Positions 1-5,164 of a stretch of DNA of 5,746 bases are shown piece by piece. A program made the translations under genes and the position numbers. The notes below the pieces were generated by a model. The model ran no database searches, was not told the DNA's origin, and was given only the letters and a program-made list of their open reading frames with translations. Location: NCBI GenBank assembly GCA_025455635.1, contig JALOMF010000296.1, positions 1 through 5,746 of the forward strand. The letters run 5' to 3'. The first letter of the stretch is position 1. Each line of letters starts with the position of its first letter. The DNA comes from Saprospiraceae bacterium. GTDB taxonomy: Bacteria > Bacteroidota > Bacteroidia > Chitinophagales > Saprospiraceae.

Positions 1-312
1 ACTAGAAATTTGAAGGGACATATTACCAATACAAGTATTGGGGTTGTTTTTCACAAAGCGCTTAAAAATGAGCACCATATCAGGTATGGCGTCTCGGCCA
101 CATGGATTGATGACTTTGAAATCGCACGAGTAAAAAGGGGGAACACAAAACTTCGGTATGACGATTTTGGCTTGTCTGGTAGCTTGTCTTATGAGCTTGT
201 TCCCAACTGGGATATAGAAGCAAGGCATACAGCCACAATGGTAGAGGAAAAAGAACTGTTCAATTTAAGGCGGTTTTCGGTGGGTATAGTACACCGATTT
301 ACGCCCAAGTGA
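1..312 (+). CDS. C-terminal part of an outer-membrane beta-barrel protein (5' end outside window)
   Basis: The frame is open from base 1 (T-R-N before the TTG at 10), so this is the 3' end of a longer gene rather than a gene starting here. About 103 residues are visible. They alternate polar and hydrophobic residues in short stretches separated by charged turns (for example HHIRYGVSATWI, FGLSGSLSYEL, WDIEARHTATMV, RRFSVGIVHRF), as expected for antiparallel strands of an outer-membrane barrel. The last strand ends in an aromatic residue (HRF) just before the terminal TPK, resembling the C-terminal barrel signal. The substrate or exact family cannot be read from this fragment; it could be a porin-like or other outer-membrane protein. 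The gene converges on rnc and is followed by a strong hairpin. Confidence 0.7.
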   Translation, partial: TRNLKGHITNTSIGVVFHKALKNEHHIRYGVSATWIDDFEIARVKRGNTKLRYDDFGLSGSLSYELVPNWDIEARHTATMVEEKELFNLRRFSVGIVHRFTPK

Positions 313-380
313 GTAGTGGTATATTGGGCACACATCACAAACTCACTGTTAGTGCAAAATGTATCCATTTTTACAACATC

Positions 381-419
381 AAAAATGCCAGCCTGATTGC
401 ACATCAGGCTGGCATTTTT
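381..419. terminator. Bidirectional intrinsic terminator
   Basis: A perfect 17-bp inverted repeat (381-397 with 403-419) encloses a 5-nt loop TGCAC. The GC-rich core AGCCTGAT/ATCAGGCT is flanked by A5 on the left and T5 on the right, so a U-run follows the stem on either strand. It sits between the barrel gene (+, stop at 310-312) and rnc (-, stop at 449-451), where it can end both transcripts. Confidence 0.9.
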
Positions 420-448
420 GTTTACAAAAAAACATTAGGCGAACCCAA

Positions 449-1231
449 TCAATCCTCGTTTTCCTCCTCCTCATCGTCCGTGCTTGCTGCACCGTTCTCG
501 CCCGTGTCGGCGATGATGCCGAGGGCGACCATGGCCCGCTCGGAGGCCGTCTGCTCGGCGCTTTTCTTGTTGAAATCGTCGGCAGTGGCGATTTTCTGGT
601 TGTCCACCATCACGGCCACCTTGAAGCGGTCACGCTTCTCGAACTTGTAGCGGGCCACCAGCTTGTAGCTCACGGTCTGGCCGTTCTTCTGGCACCATTC
701 GAGGAGCTGGCTCTTGTAATTGTCGTCGTAGCTCTCCAACTCGTGTACGTCCACGTAGTTGCGCAGTATTTTATGGATGACGAAGCGCTTGGTGGCCGGG
801 TAGCCCTTCTCCAGGTAAACGGCCCCCACGAGCGCCTCCACGGCATTGCCGAGCATGGAGCGGCTGAGGCGGGTCTGGCTGTAGTCGGAGAGCAGCATGT
901 CGAGGCCCATTTTGTCGCCGATTTTGTTCAGCGTGTTCCGCTTCACGATTTTCGAGCGCATCTTGGTCAGGAATCCCTCGTCGGCGTTGGGGTACTTGAT
1001 GAACAGGTACTCGGCCACGATGGTGCCCAGGATGGCATCGCCGAGGAACTCTAGCCGCTCGTTGTTCTGCATGGCGTAAGCCTTGTCGGAGGGGTTCGAC
1101 TTGTGCGAGAAGGCAAGGCGGAAAATGGCCATGTTGGAGGGCGTGAAGCCAATCAGGGGCCGCATTTTGTTGGCGAAATCCTTTTCAGGATGGAAAAAAC
1201 GATTGTTGAGTCGAAGCAGTAGCCGCAGCAC
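449..1231 (-). CDS. rnc: Ribonuclease III
   Basis: A 260-residue endoribonuclease III, which cuts double-stranded RNA in rRNA precursors and structured mRNAs in the cytoplasm as a homodimer. The family signature NERLEFLGDAIL lies at residues 57-68. By alignment from memory with E. coli RNase III, E58, E61, D65 and E132 correspond to E38, E41, D45 and the catalytic E117. The DEG motif is at 84-86. The position of E. coli D114 is N129 here (GNAVEAL). The RNase III domain spans about 25-160 and the double-stranded RNA-binding domain about 170-240 (NYKSQLLEW start, KKSAEQTASERAMVAL end), followed by a very acidic tail (DDEEEENED). The start is GTG at 1231: an in-frame TAA lies directly before it, and the next ATG (1165) would remove the conserved PEKDFANK segment. 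No Shine-Dalgarno site is seen. The gene is not preceded by acpP/fabF, which often sit there in this phylum. Confidence 0.96.
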   Translation of the reverse strand: MLRLLLRLNNRFFHPEKDFANKMRPLIGFTPSNMAIFRLAFSHKSNPSDKAYAMQNNERLEFLGDAILGTIVAEYLFIKYPNADEGFLTKMRSKIVKRNTLNKIGDKMGLDMLLSDYSQTRLSRSMLGNAVEALVGAVYLEKGYPATKRFVIHKILRNYVDVHELESYDDNYKSQLLEWCQKNGQTVSYKLVARYKFEKRDRFKVAVMVDNQKIATADDFNKKSAEQTASERAMVALGIIADTGENGAASTDDEEEENED

Positions 1232-1495
1232 TTAGGTGGATTGTTTGAACGGCAGCGGGCAATGTGGGCGATTGCTTTTCAAAAGAATAAATGCTTTGAA
1301 AAACAAGTAGTCCCCAACCCCGATAGGCCGTTTTTTTCACAATACAGCCTGACCACACCCGTGTGCGACACACCAGCGAATCAAACTGTTGATTTTATGC
1401 AATACATTGATGTTCAGGTGTTTGATTGAAAAAATGCGGCGAAAAATCAATGCTGACTAGCGGGGCGTGAGGCGGGCAAATACAGGCTCGTTGCG

Positions 1496-1540
1496 GGTCA
1501 TGGGTCGGATTATTCGATGATTTGGGGCATCCCCATGACC
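1496..1540. repeat. 9-bp perfect inverted repeat with 27-nt loop
   Basis: GGTCATGGG (1496-1504) is the exact reverse complement of CCCATGACC (1532-1540). There is no U-run on either side, so it does not look like an intrinsic terminator. It lies about 265 bp upstream of the rnc start within a gene-free interval. It could be a leader or small-RNA structure, a protein-binding palindrome, or chance. Confidence 0.5.
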
Positions 1541-1744
1541 TACAATTTGTCAAAACCTTTCAACACCAACCTCGCCTGCCAAAATGGCCTGCAAAACCTC
1601 GTCAACCTGCGGTGCCAAACTTCAGAAGCAGCTTGCACGGCTTTTGAAATTTTCACAAAACACCATTGACTGGGTCTGATTCCTGCTGCATTTTTCACAT
1701 CAAATCCTTTGATTCGAGTATTTATCTTGAATGAAAACCAAGCC

Positions 1745-1763
1745 AAAAAGCATGCAACTGCTT
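1745..1763 (-). terminator. Possible weak terminator after tRNA-Ser
   Basis: Read on the minus strand, AAGCA-GTTGCA-TGCTT forms a 5-bp stem with a 6-nt loop, followed by a short T run (complement of 1745-1749). It lies 17 bp past the tRNA 3' end. The stem is short, so this is a weak candidate only. Confidence 0.3.
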
Positions 1764-1779
1764 GATTTCCAACGCCATG

Positions 1780-1866
1780 CGGAGAGGGAGGGATTCGAAC
1801 CCTCGGTACGGTTGCCCGTACAACGGTTTTCGAGACCGTCCCGATCGACCACTCTGGCACCTCTCC
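1780..1866 (-). tRNA. tRNA-Ser (anticodon CGA)
   Basis: An 87-nt class II tRNA read on the minus strand. The acceptor stem GGAGAGG pairs with CCTCTCC, with discriminator G at 1780, as usual for serine tRNAs. The anticodon stem ACGGT/ACCGT carries the loop CTCGAAA, giving anticodon CGA at 1830-1832, which reads UCG codons. The long variable arm folds as TACGG-GCAA-CCGTA, and the T arm is GAGGG-TTCGAAT-CCCTC. The 3' CCA is not encoded (the next bases read CAT), so it must be added after transcription. It is isolated, with no other tRNA nearby, and I see no duplicated 3' end that would mark an integrated element. Confidence 0.97.
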
Positions 1867-1872
1867 TCTTTT

Positions 1873-2037
1873 AGTTGGCGGTTTGTCAGTTGGCAGTGGG
1901 CAGTCAGGGGCTGCTAACTTGGTGACTTTTTCTACCCATTCAATGTCAATTCCCCGCTACTTGAAGAAAAAGAACCGCAGTTTTTTGCGAATTTAGCAGC
2001 CACTGGCTGCCCACTACCCACTGTCGAACTGCCAACT
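1873..2037. repeat. Imperfect 45-bp inverted repeat made of AGTTGGC-like heptamers
   Basis: The left arm 1873-1917 and the reverse complement of the right arm 1993-2037 match at 38 of 45 positions by hand alignment; a 75-bp spacer (1918-1992) separates them. Each arm is itself a degenerate heptamer array (AGTTGGC, AGTTGGC, AGTGGGC, AGTCAGG on the left). It begins 6 bp upstream of the tRNA-Ser gene and ends about 190 bp before the TIM-barrel gene. No ORF or transposase is inside. It could be a small non-autonomous element, a dispersed intergenic repeat, or a large hairpin in a transcript. Confidence 0.8.
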
Positions 2038-2094
2038 GGATGGGCAAAGATATTGCGGGAATTCATAAAAAATGCAATACCTACCTGCACTGGA

Positions 2095-2112
2095 AAAGTT
2101 TTTTAAAACTTT
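2095..2112. promoter_or_regulatory. AT-rich perfect palindrome upstream of the TIM-barrel gene
   Basis: AAAGTTTT (2095-2102) and AAAACTTT (2105-2112) are perfect reverse complements around a TT centre. It lies about 110 bp upstream of the start at 2225. It could be an operator, but AT-rich palindromes of this size can arise by chance, and no promoter box with good spacing is visible near it. Confidence 0.3.
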
Positions 2113-2224
2113 GGCTACCTTTCGCACCGCATGGGGCCGGGATACCCTGAACGACGCATCGGGCGCAATGTTTCCGCCGTTCAGCATTCCCTGTTTTTTG
2201 CAAAAAATCAAAACAAGGTAAAAC

Positions 2225-3136
2225 ATGGAACGTCGCAATTTTTTGAAGAACAGCTTGCTCACCACCGCTGCCATGACCGTTGGCGGCACCACGCTTTCGG
2301 CCACTGGCCAAGGCGAATCCGCCCGCAAGTTCAAGCTGAAATACGCCCCGCACTTCGGCATGTTCGAGCAGTCGGCAGGCAAAGACCTCATTGACCAGCT
2401 CAAGTTCATGCACGACCAGGGCTTCACGGCGATGGAGGACAACGGCATGATGGGCCGCACCCCGGAGATGCAGTCGAAAATCGGCGAAACGATGGCCAAG
2501 CTCGGCATGACGATGGGCGTATTCGTGGTCAGCTTCGACAACTGGCCGCTCTCCACCTCGCTCACCAGCGGCGACAAGGACTGGCGGGACAAGTTCGTGA
2601 AAGCCTGCCGGGAAGCCGTGGACGTGGCCAAGCGGGTGAACGCCAAGTGGATGACCGTGGTGCCCGGCAACTACGACCGCCGCCTGCCGATGGGCATCCA
2701 GACCGCCAACGTGGTGGAATCATTGCGCCGTGGCGCCGAAATCTTTGAGCCGCACAACCTAACGATGGTGCTGGAGCCGCTCAGCGACACGCCCGACCTC
2801 TTCATGCGCTACTCCGACCAGACCTACCTGCTCTGCAAGGCCGTCAATTCGCCCGCCTGCAAAATCCTCTTCGACATGTGGCACATGCAGCGCAACGAGG
2901 GCCGCATGACCGTGAACATGGACCTCTGCTGGGACGAAATCGCCTACTTCCAAATCGGCGACGAGCCGGGCCGCAACGAACCGACCACGGGCGAGGTGAA
3001 CTACAAAAACCTGTTCAAGCACATTCACGAAAAGGGATTCACCGGGGTGCTGGGCATGGAGCACGGGAACGCCGCCAAGGGCAAGGAAGGTGAAATGGCG
3101 GTGATAAAGGCGTACGAGGAGGTGGATGCTTTTTAA
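2225..3136 (+). CDS. Tat-exported TIM-barrel protein, hydroxypyruvate-isomerase-like
   Basis: A 303-residue protein of the xylose-isomerase-like TIM-barrel superfamily (AP endonuclease 2 fold), closest in motifs to hydroxypyruvate isomerase, which interconverts hydroxypyruvate and tartronate semialdehyde. The N-terminus MERRNFLKNSLL has a twin-arginine motif (R3-R4-N-F-L-K8) and then a hydrophobic, Ala/Thr-rich stretch to about residue 28, so the folded enzyme is probably exported by Tat. Likely metal and active-site residues are E184 (VLEPL), D217 and H220 (FDMWH), Q243 and D246 (FQIGDEPGR), and E279 (GMEHG). The segment PGRNEPTTGEVNY (248-260) closely resembles the PGR-EP-GE-NY motif of Hyi proteins. 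The ATG at 2225 follows AAGG (2215-2218) at good spacing and places the RR motif at the N-terminus. It stands alone and converges on the DLH gene. The natural substrate is uncertain; many such exported homologues are unassigned sugar or keto-acid isomerases or epimerases. Confidence 0.9.
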   Translation: MERRNFLKNSLLTTAAMTVGGTTLSATGQGESARKFKLKYAPHFGMFEQSAGKDLIDQLKFMHDQGFTAMEDNGMMGRTPEMQSKIGETMAKLGMTMGVFVVSFDNWPLSTSLTSGDKDWRDKFVKACREAVDVAKRVNAKWMTVVPGNYDRRLPMGIQTANVVESLRRGAEIFEPHNLTMVLEPLSDTPDLFMRYSDQTYLLCKAVNSPACKILFDMWHMQRNEGRMTVNMDLCWDEIAYFQIGDEPGRNEPTTGEVNYKNLFKHIHEKGFTGVLGMEHGNAAKGKEGEMAVIKAYEEVDAF

Positions 3137-3258
3137 GGATTGATGGATTGAATGATTGGAGGATTGAATGGGGGCGGTGGGTATGGATTGAAGGATTGAA
3201 AATCGGAACTTCCCTAAATTCAATCCTTCAATCCTTCAATCCTTCAATCCATTAATCC
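3137..3258. repeat. GGATTGAA octamer arrays in inverted orientation between convergent stops
   Basis: Left half: units GGATTGAT, GGATTGAA, TGATTGGA, GGATTGAA (3137-3168), a G-rich break, then GGATTGAA twice (3185-3200). Right half: TTCAATCC four times (3219-3250), then ATTAATCC (3251-3258). The left units at 3185-3200 and right units at 3219-3234 form a perfect 16-bp stem with an 18-nt loop. The array begins at the base after the TAA of the TIM-barrel gene, and its last unit contains the TAA of the DLH gene (minus strand). It occupies nearly all of the gap between the two stops, apart from the 16-bp G-rich break and the 18-nt loop, and may serve as a bidirectional transcription end or 3' mRNA stabiliser. 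Confidence 0.9.
3185..3234. terminator. Possible bidirectional hairpin terminator formed by the octamer repeat
   Basis: The perfect 16-bp stem (GGATTGAA twice against TTCAATCC twice) lies between two converging genes, where a terminator is expected. It lacks a clear U-run on either strand, so it is less typical than the hairpin at 381-419. The assignment rests mainly on position and symmetry. Confidence 0.4.
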
Positions 3259-4091
3259 TTCAGCCTCTCCCGAAGGAAAGCCAGTGCCATTGCGTTGGCT
3301 TCTTGCGCAGCGGCCTCGTTGTAGCGGGGGCTGGTCGGGTTGGCGAAGGCATGTTCGGCATCGAACCAGTGGTTTTCGACCTTTTTGCCCGTGGCCTTGG
3401 CCAGCGTTTCAAACTTGCCGATGACCTCCTCGTTTATCCATTTGTCTTGCTTCGCAAAAATGCCGAGCACGTCCGTCTGCAAACCAGCCAATTCCTCGGC
3501 CTTCTCCACGGGCATGCCGTAGTACATCACGCAGCCAGCGGCCCGTTCGCCCGCTAGGATGCTGCTCCTGAGCGACCAGCCGCCGCCGAAGCACCAGCCG
3601 ATGGTGGCCACCTCGCCGTCCTTGCCCGCATAAGCCAGTGCGCCTTTCACGATGGCCTCGCTGCGTTCGGGCTTCACGCTGCCCATGATTTTGCCAGCTT
3701 CGTCGGGGTTGTCGGTCTCTTTGCCGTCGTAGAGGTCGAGCGCCACAACGGTCACGTTGCCAAGCTCGTCGGCCAAGCGGTCGGTTTCCCGTTTGATTTG
3801 GTCGTTGAGGCCCCACCACTCGTGTATCACGAAAAGGTACTTGGTGGTGCGGGGGGCCGTCTCCACGACATAGACCTTGGTCATGCCGCCGTCGGGGGTG
3901 CGCAGGTCGAGCATTTTTCCACGGCCCTGATAATCAATGGCTTGTGGGGCCTCGTGCGCCTTGGTGAAATTGTCATCGGCTACAAATTTGGCCATGGCGT
4001 CGCCACCTTGCTCGGCCACGGTGTCGCTGGTGCAGCGGGTGAGGGAGAGCAGGGTCAGCATTGCGAAGCTGAGGAGGAAAATGTTTTTCAT
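3252..4091 (-). CDS. Exported dienelactone hydrolase family protein
   Basis: A 279-residue alpha/beta hydrolase of the dienelactone hydrolase (DLH) family, which hydrolyses lactones and esters. The catalytic triad is visible as C167 in the nucleophile elbow GWCFGG, D216 in KQDKW and H247 in AEHAFAN. The family motif HEWWGLN, whose glutamate (E91) interacts with the cysteine in characterised DLHs, is at 90-96. The N-terminus MKNIFLLSFAMLTLLSLTRC is a signal peptide ending in a possible lipobox (L17-T-R-C20). Arg just before the cysteine is unusual, so lipoprotein status is uncertain. I chose ATG 4091; an in-frame start at 4148 would add 19 residues translated from the CAACAATC repeat (NNQAIQQSNNS), which look spurious. 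The stop codon lies inside the GGATTGAA repeat. The gene is divergent from guaD and convergent with the TIM-barrel gene. True substrate unknown. Confidence 0.92.
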   Translation of the reverse strand: MKNIFLLSFAMLTLLSLTRCTSDTVAEQGGDAMAKFVADDNFTKAHEAPQAIDYQGRGKMLDLRTPDGGMTKVYVVETAPRTTKYLFVIHEWWGLNDQIKRETDRLADELGNVTVVALDLYDGKETDNPDEAGKIMGSVKPERSEAIVKGALAYAGKDGEVATIGWCFGGGWSLRSSILAGERAAGCVMYYGMPVEKAEELAGLQTDVLGIFAKQDKWINEEVIGKFETLAKATGKKVENHWFDAEHAFANPTSPRYNEAAAQEANAMALAFLRERLKD

Positions 4092-4140
4092 GATTGATGA
4101 AATTGTTGAATTGTTTGATTGTTGGATTGCTTGATTGTTG
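4092..4140. repeat. CAACAATC octamer array, left copy (abuts the DLH start)
   Basis: On the plus strand the units read GATTGATGA, AATTGTTG, AATTGTTT, GATTGTTG, GATTGCTT, GATTGTTG, all variants of the complement of CAACAATC. The array directly adjoins the DLH ATG (4089-4091) and takes the place of its ribosome-binding region. Bases 4126-4140 are a perfect 15-bp inverted copy of 4237-4251 on the other side of the divergent promoter region. Confidence 0.85.
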
Positions 4141-4209
4141 AAGCACAAACATCTAGGCTTCGAGAAGGTTATATTTTGGGCTAAAAATAGGCTTTCATGG
4201 CCAAACTAC

Positions 4210-4217
4210 TAATTTTG
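4210..4217 (+). promoter_or_regulatory. Candidate Bacteroidota -7 box for guaD
   Basis: TAATTTTG matches the Bacteroidota housekeeping -7 consensus TAnnTTTG exactly and lies 40 bp upstream of the guaD ATG, giving a leader of roughly 30 nt. A TTTG that could act as the -33 element is at 4175-4178, but its spacing of about 31 bp is longer than usual, so only the -7 box is supported. Confidence 0.4.
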
Positions 4218-4236
4218 GCCGAAATCGAAGCGCTCA

Positions 4237-4276
4237 CAACAATCAAGCAATTAAACAATGCAACAATCAAACAATC
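4237..4276. repeat. CAACAATC octamer array, right copy (contains the guaD start)
   Basis: Five consecutive octamers: CAACAATC, AAGCAATT, AAACAATG, CAACAATC, AAACAATC. The guaD ATG (4258-4260) is the end of the third unit, so the last two units are translated as QQSNN at residues 2-6 of the protein. The first 15 bases (4237-4251) are the exact inverted copy of 4126-4140. Confidence 0.85.
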
Positions 4277-4740
4277 ACGCTGAGTTCATGCAAGCTGCCA
4301 TCCGCCTTGCCTTCGAGGGGATGCGCAGCGGCCAGGGCGGCCCCTTCGGGGCGGTCATCGTGAAAAACGGCGAAATCATCGGGCAGGGCAACAACCAAGT
4401 GGCGCTCACGCTTGACCCCACGGCCCATGCCGAGGTGGTGGCCATCCGGGATGCCTGCAAGTACCTTGGCCATTTCCAGTTGGACGATTGCGTGCTGTAC
4501 ACCTCCTGTGAGCCTTGCCCGATGTGCCTCGGCGCCATTTATTGGGCGAGGCCAAAAGCGTTCTACTTCGCCTGTACCAAGGCCGATGCTGCGGCCATTG
4601 ATTTCGACGACCAGTTCATTTACGACGAGCTTGACCTGCCATTTGCGGAGCGGCGGATACCGGCCTACCCGTTGCTGAGGGAGGAGGGGCTGAAGGCGTT
4701 TGAGGAGTGGCGTGGGAAGGAAAATAAATTTGTTTATTAA
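4258..4740 (+). CDS. guaD: Guanine deaminase (cytidine-deaminase fold)
   Basis: A 160-residue zinc enzyme that converts guanine to xanthine and ammonia in purine salvage and degradation, cytoplasmic and normally a domain-swapped dimer. The zinc site is H57-A-E59 (E59 as proton shuttle) with C84-E-P-C87 in TSCEPCPMC. The run DDCVLYTSCEPCPMCLGAIY, then WARPKA, and the C-terminal FDDQFIYDELDLPFAER, closely match B. subtilis GuaD as I remember it. This makes guanine deaminase more likely than tRNA adenosine deaminase TadA. The length also fits that family (about 156 residues). The ATG at 4258 lies inside a repeat. I keep it because HAEF at 7-10 aligns with the N-terminus of B. subtilis GuaD, whereas starting at the next ATG (4288) would lose part of the first helix. 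The gene is divergent from the DLH gene, with a likely promoter at 4210. It ends 37 bp before the next gene. Confidence 0.95.
   Translation: MQQSNNHAEFMQAAIRLAFEGMRSGQGGPFGAVIVKNGEIIGQGNNQVALTLDPTAHAEVVAIRDACKYLGHFQLDDCVLYTSCEPCPMCLGAIYWARPKAFYFACTKADAAAIDFDDQFIYDELDLPFAERRIPAYPLLREEGLKAFEEWRGKENKFVY
4699..4732 (+). promoter_or_regulatory. Candidate promoter of the small gene pair, inside the guaD 3' end
   Basis: TAAATTTG (4725-4732) is a perfect TAnnTTTG -7 box, and TTTG (4699-4702) lies 22 bp upstream as a -33 element, close to the spacing known for Bacteroides-type promoters. It would start transcription near 4739, about 40 nt before the ATG at 4778. This would give the pair its own promoter although it follows guaD closely. 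Read-through from guaD is also possible. Confidence 0.4.
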
Positions 4741-4777
4741 TCCCGACCGAGCGATTTTTGAGTTTCAATTCATTAAA

Positions 4778-5164
4778 ATGGTCAAAAATACATTGCCTGC
4801 AAGGCCAGTCGGTAAAACAACCAAGGCGAAACAGCGGCAGCAAATAACTACTAGACTACTTGAATTCAGTGGCTTAGAGGCTAATTGGGATGGGGATGGT
4901 GCAGATGCAGTCACCGAGGAGACGTTGGAACTTGCCAAGCGTGTGGCGTTTAGCCTGATTGATGCAGACGTCAATATAGATTTTTGTGTGCCGATGCGCA
5001 GTGGTGGTGTACAGTTTGAATTCAAGTTAGGAGGGGACTGCGAGATGGAAGTGCAGCCCAATGGCGATATATTTTTTCTTAGTTACGATGATGCGGCCAA
5101 CCTTTTGAGCAAAGAAAAATTATCACTCGAACAAATAAAAAAACATGTCGGATACCCCCTATGA
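4778..5164 (+). CDS. Conserved hypothetical protein, first gene of a two-gene cassette
   Basis: A 128-residue soluble protein with no signal peptide or membrane segment. It has a basic N-terminus (to about residue 22), a predicted helix leading to NWDGDGA (36-42), another helix (EETLELAKRVAFSL, 47-60), then a beta-rich half with PMRSGGVQFEFKL (72-84) and EMEVQPNGDIFFL (89-101). From memory, small proteins combining a W-D/N-G-x-G-A motif with a P-x-x-x-G-G-V/I-Q-x-E-W/F motif occur in many bacteria next to a second small gene like the one that follows; no function is established that I know of. The start is ATG 4778 because the longer TTG start (4700) would lie inside guaD. It overlaps the next gene by 20 bp, suggesting translational coupling. 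A small, overlapping, co-transcribed pair resembles toxin-antitoxin layouts, but no known toxin or antitoxin motif is seen. Confidence 0.8.
   Translation: MVKNTLPARPVGKTTKAKQRQQITTRLLEFSGLEANWDGDGADAVTEETLELAKRVAFSLIDADVNIDFCVPMRSGGVQFEFKLGGDCEMEVQPNGDIFFLSYDDAANLLSKEKLSLEQIKKHVGYPL

Larger units (their letters stand above)
1232..1779. other. Long gene-free interval
   Basis: About 550 bp between the rnc start and the tRNA show no ORF with protein-like composition. The only long frame (1540-1860, -) reads through the tRNA and is spurious. Visible structures are a 9-bp inverted repeat (GGTCATGGG at 1496-1504 with CCCATGACC at 1532-1540), a small ATCAAA-TCC-TTTGAT palindrome at 1699-1713, and one lone GGATTGTTTGA unit at 1238-1248 next to the rnc start that resembles the repeat arrays elsewhere in the window. 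The rnc promoter must lie here, but I see no good TAnnTTTG box on the minus strand. Confidence 0.6.

Noticed and set aside
359..1054. A 231-codon open frame on the plus strand opposite rnc
   Set aside because: It lies fully antisense to a clear RNase III gene, begins inside the terminator region and has Val/Leu/His-rich composition typical of a reverse-strand shadow of a GC-rich gene.
1457..1501. A tiny minus-strand ORF (MTRNEPVFARLTPR)
   Set aside because: Fourteen codons, no ribosome-binding site and no context; indistinguishable from chance.
1540..1860. A 106-codon minus-strand frame beginning MPEWSIGTVSKTVV
   Set aside because: Its first part is the translation of the tRNA-Ser gene itself, a known artefact; the rest has no protein-like features.
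2116..2123. TACCTTTC as a -7 promoter box for the TIM-barrel gene
   Set aside because: It misses the final G of TAnnTTTG and has no TTTG about 20 bp upstream.
2014..2670. A 218-codon minus-strand frame opposite the TIM-barrel gene
   Set aside because: It is antisense to a gene with clear family motifs and runs out into the heptamer repeat; it shows no recognisable domain.
3137..3258. CRISPR array
   Set aside because: Units are only 8 bp and directly adjacent, without unique spacers of uniform length, and no cas gene is present.
4092..4148. The 19-residue N-terminal extension of the DLH protein
   Set aside because: It is translated entirely from the octamer repeat and short flanking sequence, and it would bury the signal peptide; ATG 4091 gives a normal signal sequence.
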